Shown here piece after piece: positions 6,595 to 7,859 of a stretch of DNA of 7,859 nt. The notes under the pieces were generated by a model. It was not told where the DNA came from, did no database searches, and saw only the letters and a list, made by a program, of their open reading frames with translations. A program made the translations under genes and the position numbers. How positions within the stretch are numbered: the stretch's first letter is position 1; each line of letters begins with the position of its first letter. Source of the stretch: Segetibacter sp. (lineage in GTDB: Bacteria > Bacteroidota > Bacteroidia > Chitinophagales > Chitinophagaceae); the NCBI GenBank assembly GCA_030146445.1, contig JASLBT010000312.1:1-7859 (forward strand), in the 5' to 3' direction.

Positions 6595-6626
6595 TTAGGT
6601 GATGCTACGTTCAAGTAATATTTTTG
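6595..6626 (+). promoter_or_regulatory. Candidate promoter for ftsE
   Basis: TATTTTTG at 6619-6626 fits the Bacteroidota -7 consensus TAnnTTTG exactly, and TTAG at 6595-6598, 20 bases upstream, is a three-of-four match to the TTTG-type -33 element. The -7 element ends 20 bases before the ftsE ATG, so the leader would be short. It suggests ftsE is transcribed separately from purM. Confidence 0.4.
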
Positions 6627-6646
6627 TCTCAAGCTAAAAAACAACT

Positions 6647-7333
6647 ATGTCAGAACCGATCGTTTTTTTGAAAGACGTAAACATATACCAGGGTAGCAAT
6701 CTCATTCTCCAGGATGTAAACATTTCGGTAAATAAAGCAGAGTTTGTGTACCTGGTAGGGAAAACCGGCACGGGTAAAAGTAGTTTGCTAAAGACGCTTT
6801 ACGGAGACCTACCGCTTCGGGAAGGTGAAGGATTTGTTGCCGGTTACGATCTGAAAAAAATGGATTGGAAAAAAGTGCCTTTTCTGCGTCGTAATCTTGG
6901 CGTAATCTTCCAGGACTTTCAATTGTTAACCGACAGGAACGTTCACGAAAACCTGCGTTTTGTTTTAAAAGCTACGGGTTGGAAAGACGAAAAGCTTATT
7001 GAAGAAAAAATTCACGATGTGCTGGACAAAGTGGGCTTGCGCAGCAAAGGATTCAAGATGCCTTTTGAAATGAGTGGAGGTGAGCAGCAACGTGTCGATA
7101 TCGCCCGTGCCCTCCTCAATTCCCCCAAGCTTATTCTTGCTGATGAGCCAACCGGCAACCTTGATCCCGAAACGAGCGACGAAATTATGCAGTTGCTTTT
7201 TCATATTGCCCGGGACTATGGCACCTCCGTGGTGATGGCAACACACGATTATATCGTCATAAACCGGTATCCTGCAAGGATGTTGAGAACTGAACGCGGA
7301 AAAGTTTTCGACAGCGCAACAGTGCCGGCATAG
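6647..7333 (+). CDS. ftsE: Cell division ATP-binding protein FtsE
   Basis: 228 residues, the usual FtsE size. It is an ABC-type ATPase that works at the inner membrane with FtsX to control peptidoglycan hydrolysis at the division site. Visible motifs are Walker A GKTGTGKSS (38-46), the Q-loop VIFQDFQLL (86-94), the ABC signature SGGEQQR (143-149), Walker B LILADEP (162-168) with catalytic Glu167, the D-loop NLDP (171-174) and the H-loop ATHD (His200). The FQDFQLL and ADEPTGNLD stretches are typical of FtsE and of its LolD/MacB relatives. FtsE is favoured over LolD by its length and by the KTLYGDLPLREGEGFVAGYDL region. No ftsX follows: the next gene is on the other strand. The ATG start follows an A-rich leader with no Shine-Dalgarno. 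Confidence 0.88.
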   Translation: MSEPIVFLKDVNIYQGSNLILQDVNISVNKAEFVYLVGKTGTGKSSLLKTLYGDLPLREGEGFVAGYDLKKMDWKKVPFLRRNLGVIFQDFQLLTDRNVHENLRFVLKATGWKDEKLIEEKIHDVLDKVGLRSKGFKMPFEMSGGEQQRVDIARALLNSPKLILADEPTGNLDPETSDEIMQLLFHIARDYGTSVVMATHDYIVINRYPARMLRTERGKVFDSATVPA

Positions 7334-7350
7334 CAGGCTAATGTATAAAC

Positions 7351-7380
7351 AAACGGCTGCCGCTAGTGCAGCCGTTTTCT
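7351..7380. terminator. Bidirectional intrinsic terminator between ftsE and beta-barrel gene
   Basis: A perfect 10-bp stem (AAACGGCTGC pairing with GCAGCCGTTT) with a 7-base loop begins 17 bases after the ftsE stop. On the plus strand it runs into TTTTCTT; on the minus strand the tail is GTTTGTTTA. It sits between two convergent genes, ending about 15 bases before the stop of the beta-barrel gene, and probably serves both. Confidence 0.85.
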
Positions 7381-7394
7381 TGAAGGGATAAGGA

Positions 7395-7859
7395 TCAGTT
7401 ACCGGATGATGGGTGATCTAATCTTCCTCCACCGAAGAAAAAGCCGATCTTAATGCCGATGTAGTTACTGCTCATGGTGCCGGATCTTCCTGCAACATTG
7501 TATTCTACAGCCGTCCGGAAGTGACCGGTTTCGAGACCTACACGCGGTGCAAAACCAAACTTTGTTGATGTTGCTATATCCTCAATGGAATTGAGGGCAA
7601 CGCCCGCATTCCGGTAAATACCCGCACCTACACCCACAAAAGGGCGAACTGCGTTTGTGCTGAAATAATAATCGTTGGTCAGCAAAACAGATGAACTTCC
7701 TTTTACTTCCGCGTTGACCAGTTCATTGTTTAGCACTATTGCGCCGTGCGCCGTTAACGCTGCTTCTAGGCGTAAGCCCACCGTAAAGTTGTTGTTCAAC
7801 GCATATTTAGGTTCCAGTGAGAATAGCGCTCCTGCTTTAGTTCCGCTTCCTTTAGGTAT
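7395..7859 (-). CDS. Outer-membrane beta-barrel protein, 5'-truncated by window edge
   Basis: The frame is open from the right edge to the TGA at 7395-7397, giving 154 residues of the C-terminal part. A TTG at 7799 could look like a start, but the reading frame continues upstream with a sensible barrel strand (GALFSLEPKYAL), so it is internal. The protein shows successive amphipathic beta strands typical of small barrels: FTVGLRLEAAL, VRPFVGVGAGIYRN, FGFAPRVGLETGHFRTAVEYNV and the near-terminal strand NYIGIKIGFFFGGG. The pattern resembles the OmpA/OmpX-like 'outer membrane protein beta-barrel domain' families common in Bacteroidota. A polar tail of about 10 residues follows the last strand, which is slightly unusual because many barrels end at the terminal aromatic. 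The signal peptide would lie outside the window. Specific function is unknown. Confidence 0.8.
   Translation of the reverse strand: MPKGSGTKAGALFSLEPKYALNNNFTVGLRLEAALTAHGAIVLNNELVNAEVKGSSSVLLTNDYYFSTNAVRPFVGVGAGIYRNAGVALNSIEDIATSTKFGFAPRVGLETGHFRTAVEYNVAGRSGTMSSNYIGIKIGFFFGGGRLDHPSSGN

Noticed and set aside
7739..7799. TTG at 7799 as the start of the beta-barrel protein
   Set aside because: The frame stays open to the window edge and encodes another plausible barrel strand upstream; no signal peptide follows the TTG.

Overview
The window looks like ordinary chromosomal housekeeping DNA from a member of the Bacteroidota, probably Chitinophagaceae or a close relative. Four things suggest this: a PurM of the long divergent form known from this phylum, an ftsE with no ftsX next to it, almost no Shine-Dalgarno sequences (A-rich leaders instead), and several matches to the Bacteroidota -7 promoter element TAnnTTTG just upstream of starts. 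I saw no mobile element, CRISPR array, tRNA, rRNA or phage gene.

Layout, left to right. (1) 1-372 (+): the C-terminal part of an NlpC/P60 (C40) cell-wall peptidase, cut by the left edge. (2) 373-791: gene-free, ending in a clear intrinsic terminator for the next, minus-strand gene. (3) 792-1784 (-): a single-pass membrane protein with a long coiled coil and a C-terminal beta domain, function unknown. (4) 1818-2546 (+): a DEDDy 3'-5' exonuclease of the PolB-exonuclease-like family, divergent from gene 3 across only 33 bp and with an apparently unavoidable TTG start. (5) 2547-2918: gene-free, possibly holding a decayed minus-strand reading frame. (6) 2919-3917 (+): holA, the delta subunit of the DNA polymerase III clamp loader. 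(7) 4053-5015 (-): ribF, bifunctional riboflavin kinase/FAD synthetase, convergent with holA. (8) 5016-5324: divergent ribF/purM control region with a long inverted repeat, two perfect 10-bp palindromes and a promoter-like element for each gene. (9) 5325-6509 (+): purM. (10) 6647-7333 (+): ftsE. (11) 7351-7380: terminator hairpin shared by convergent genes. (12) 7395-7859 (-): the C-terminal part of an outer-membrane beta-barrel protein, cut by the right edge.

The genes do not form one pathway or operon. Strand alternates often and most genes appear to be transcribed alone. They serve envelope work (peptidase, FtsE, beta-barrel protein, perhaps the coiled-coil protein), DNA replication or repair (HolA, exonuclease), cofactor synthesis (RibF) and purine synthesis (PurM). 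I found no convincing new multi-gene system. The least explained items are the coiled-coil membrane protein with its very tight divergent arrangement, and the inverted-repeat-rich ribF/purM spacer.
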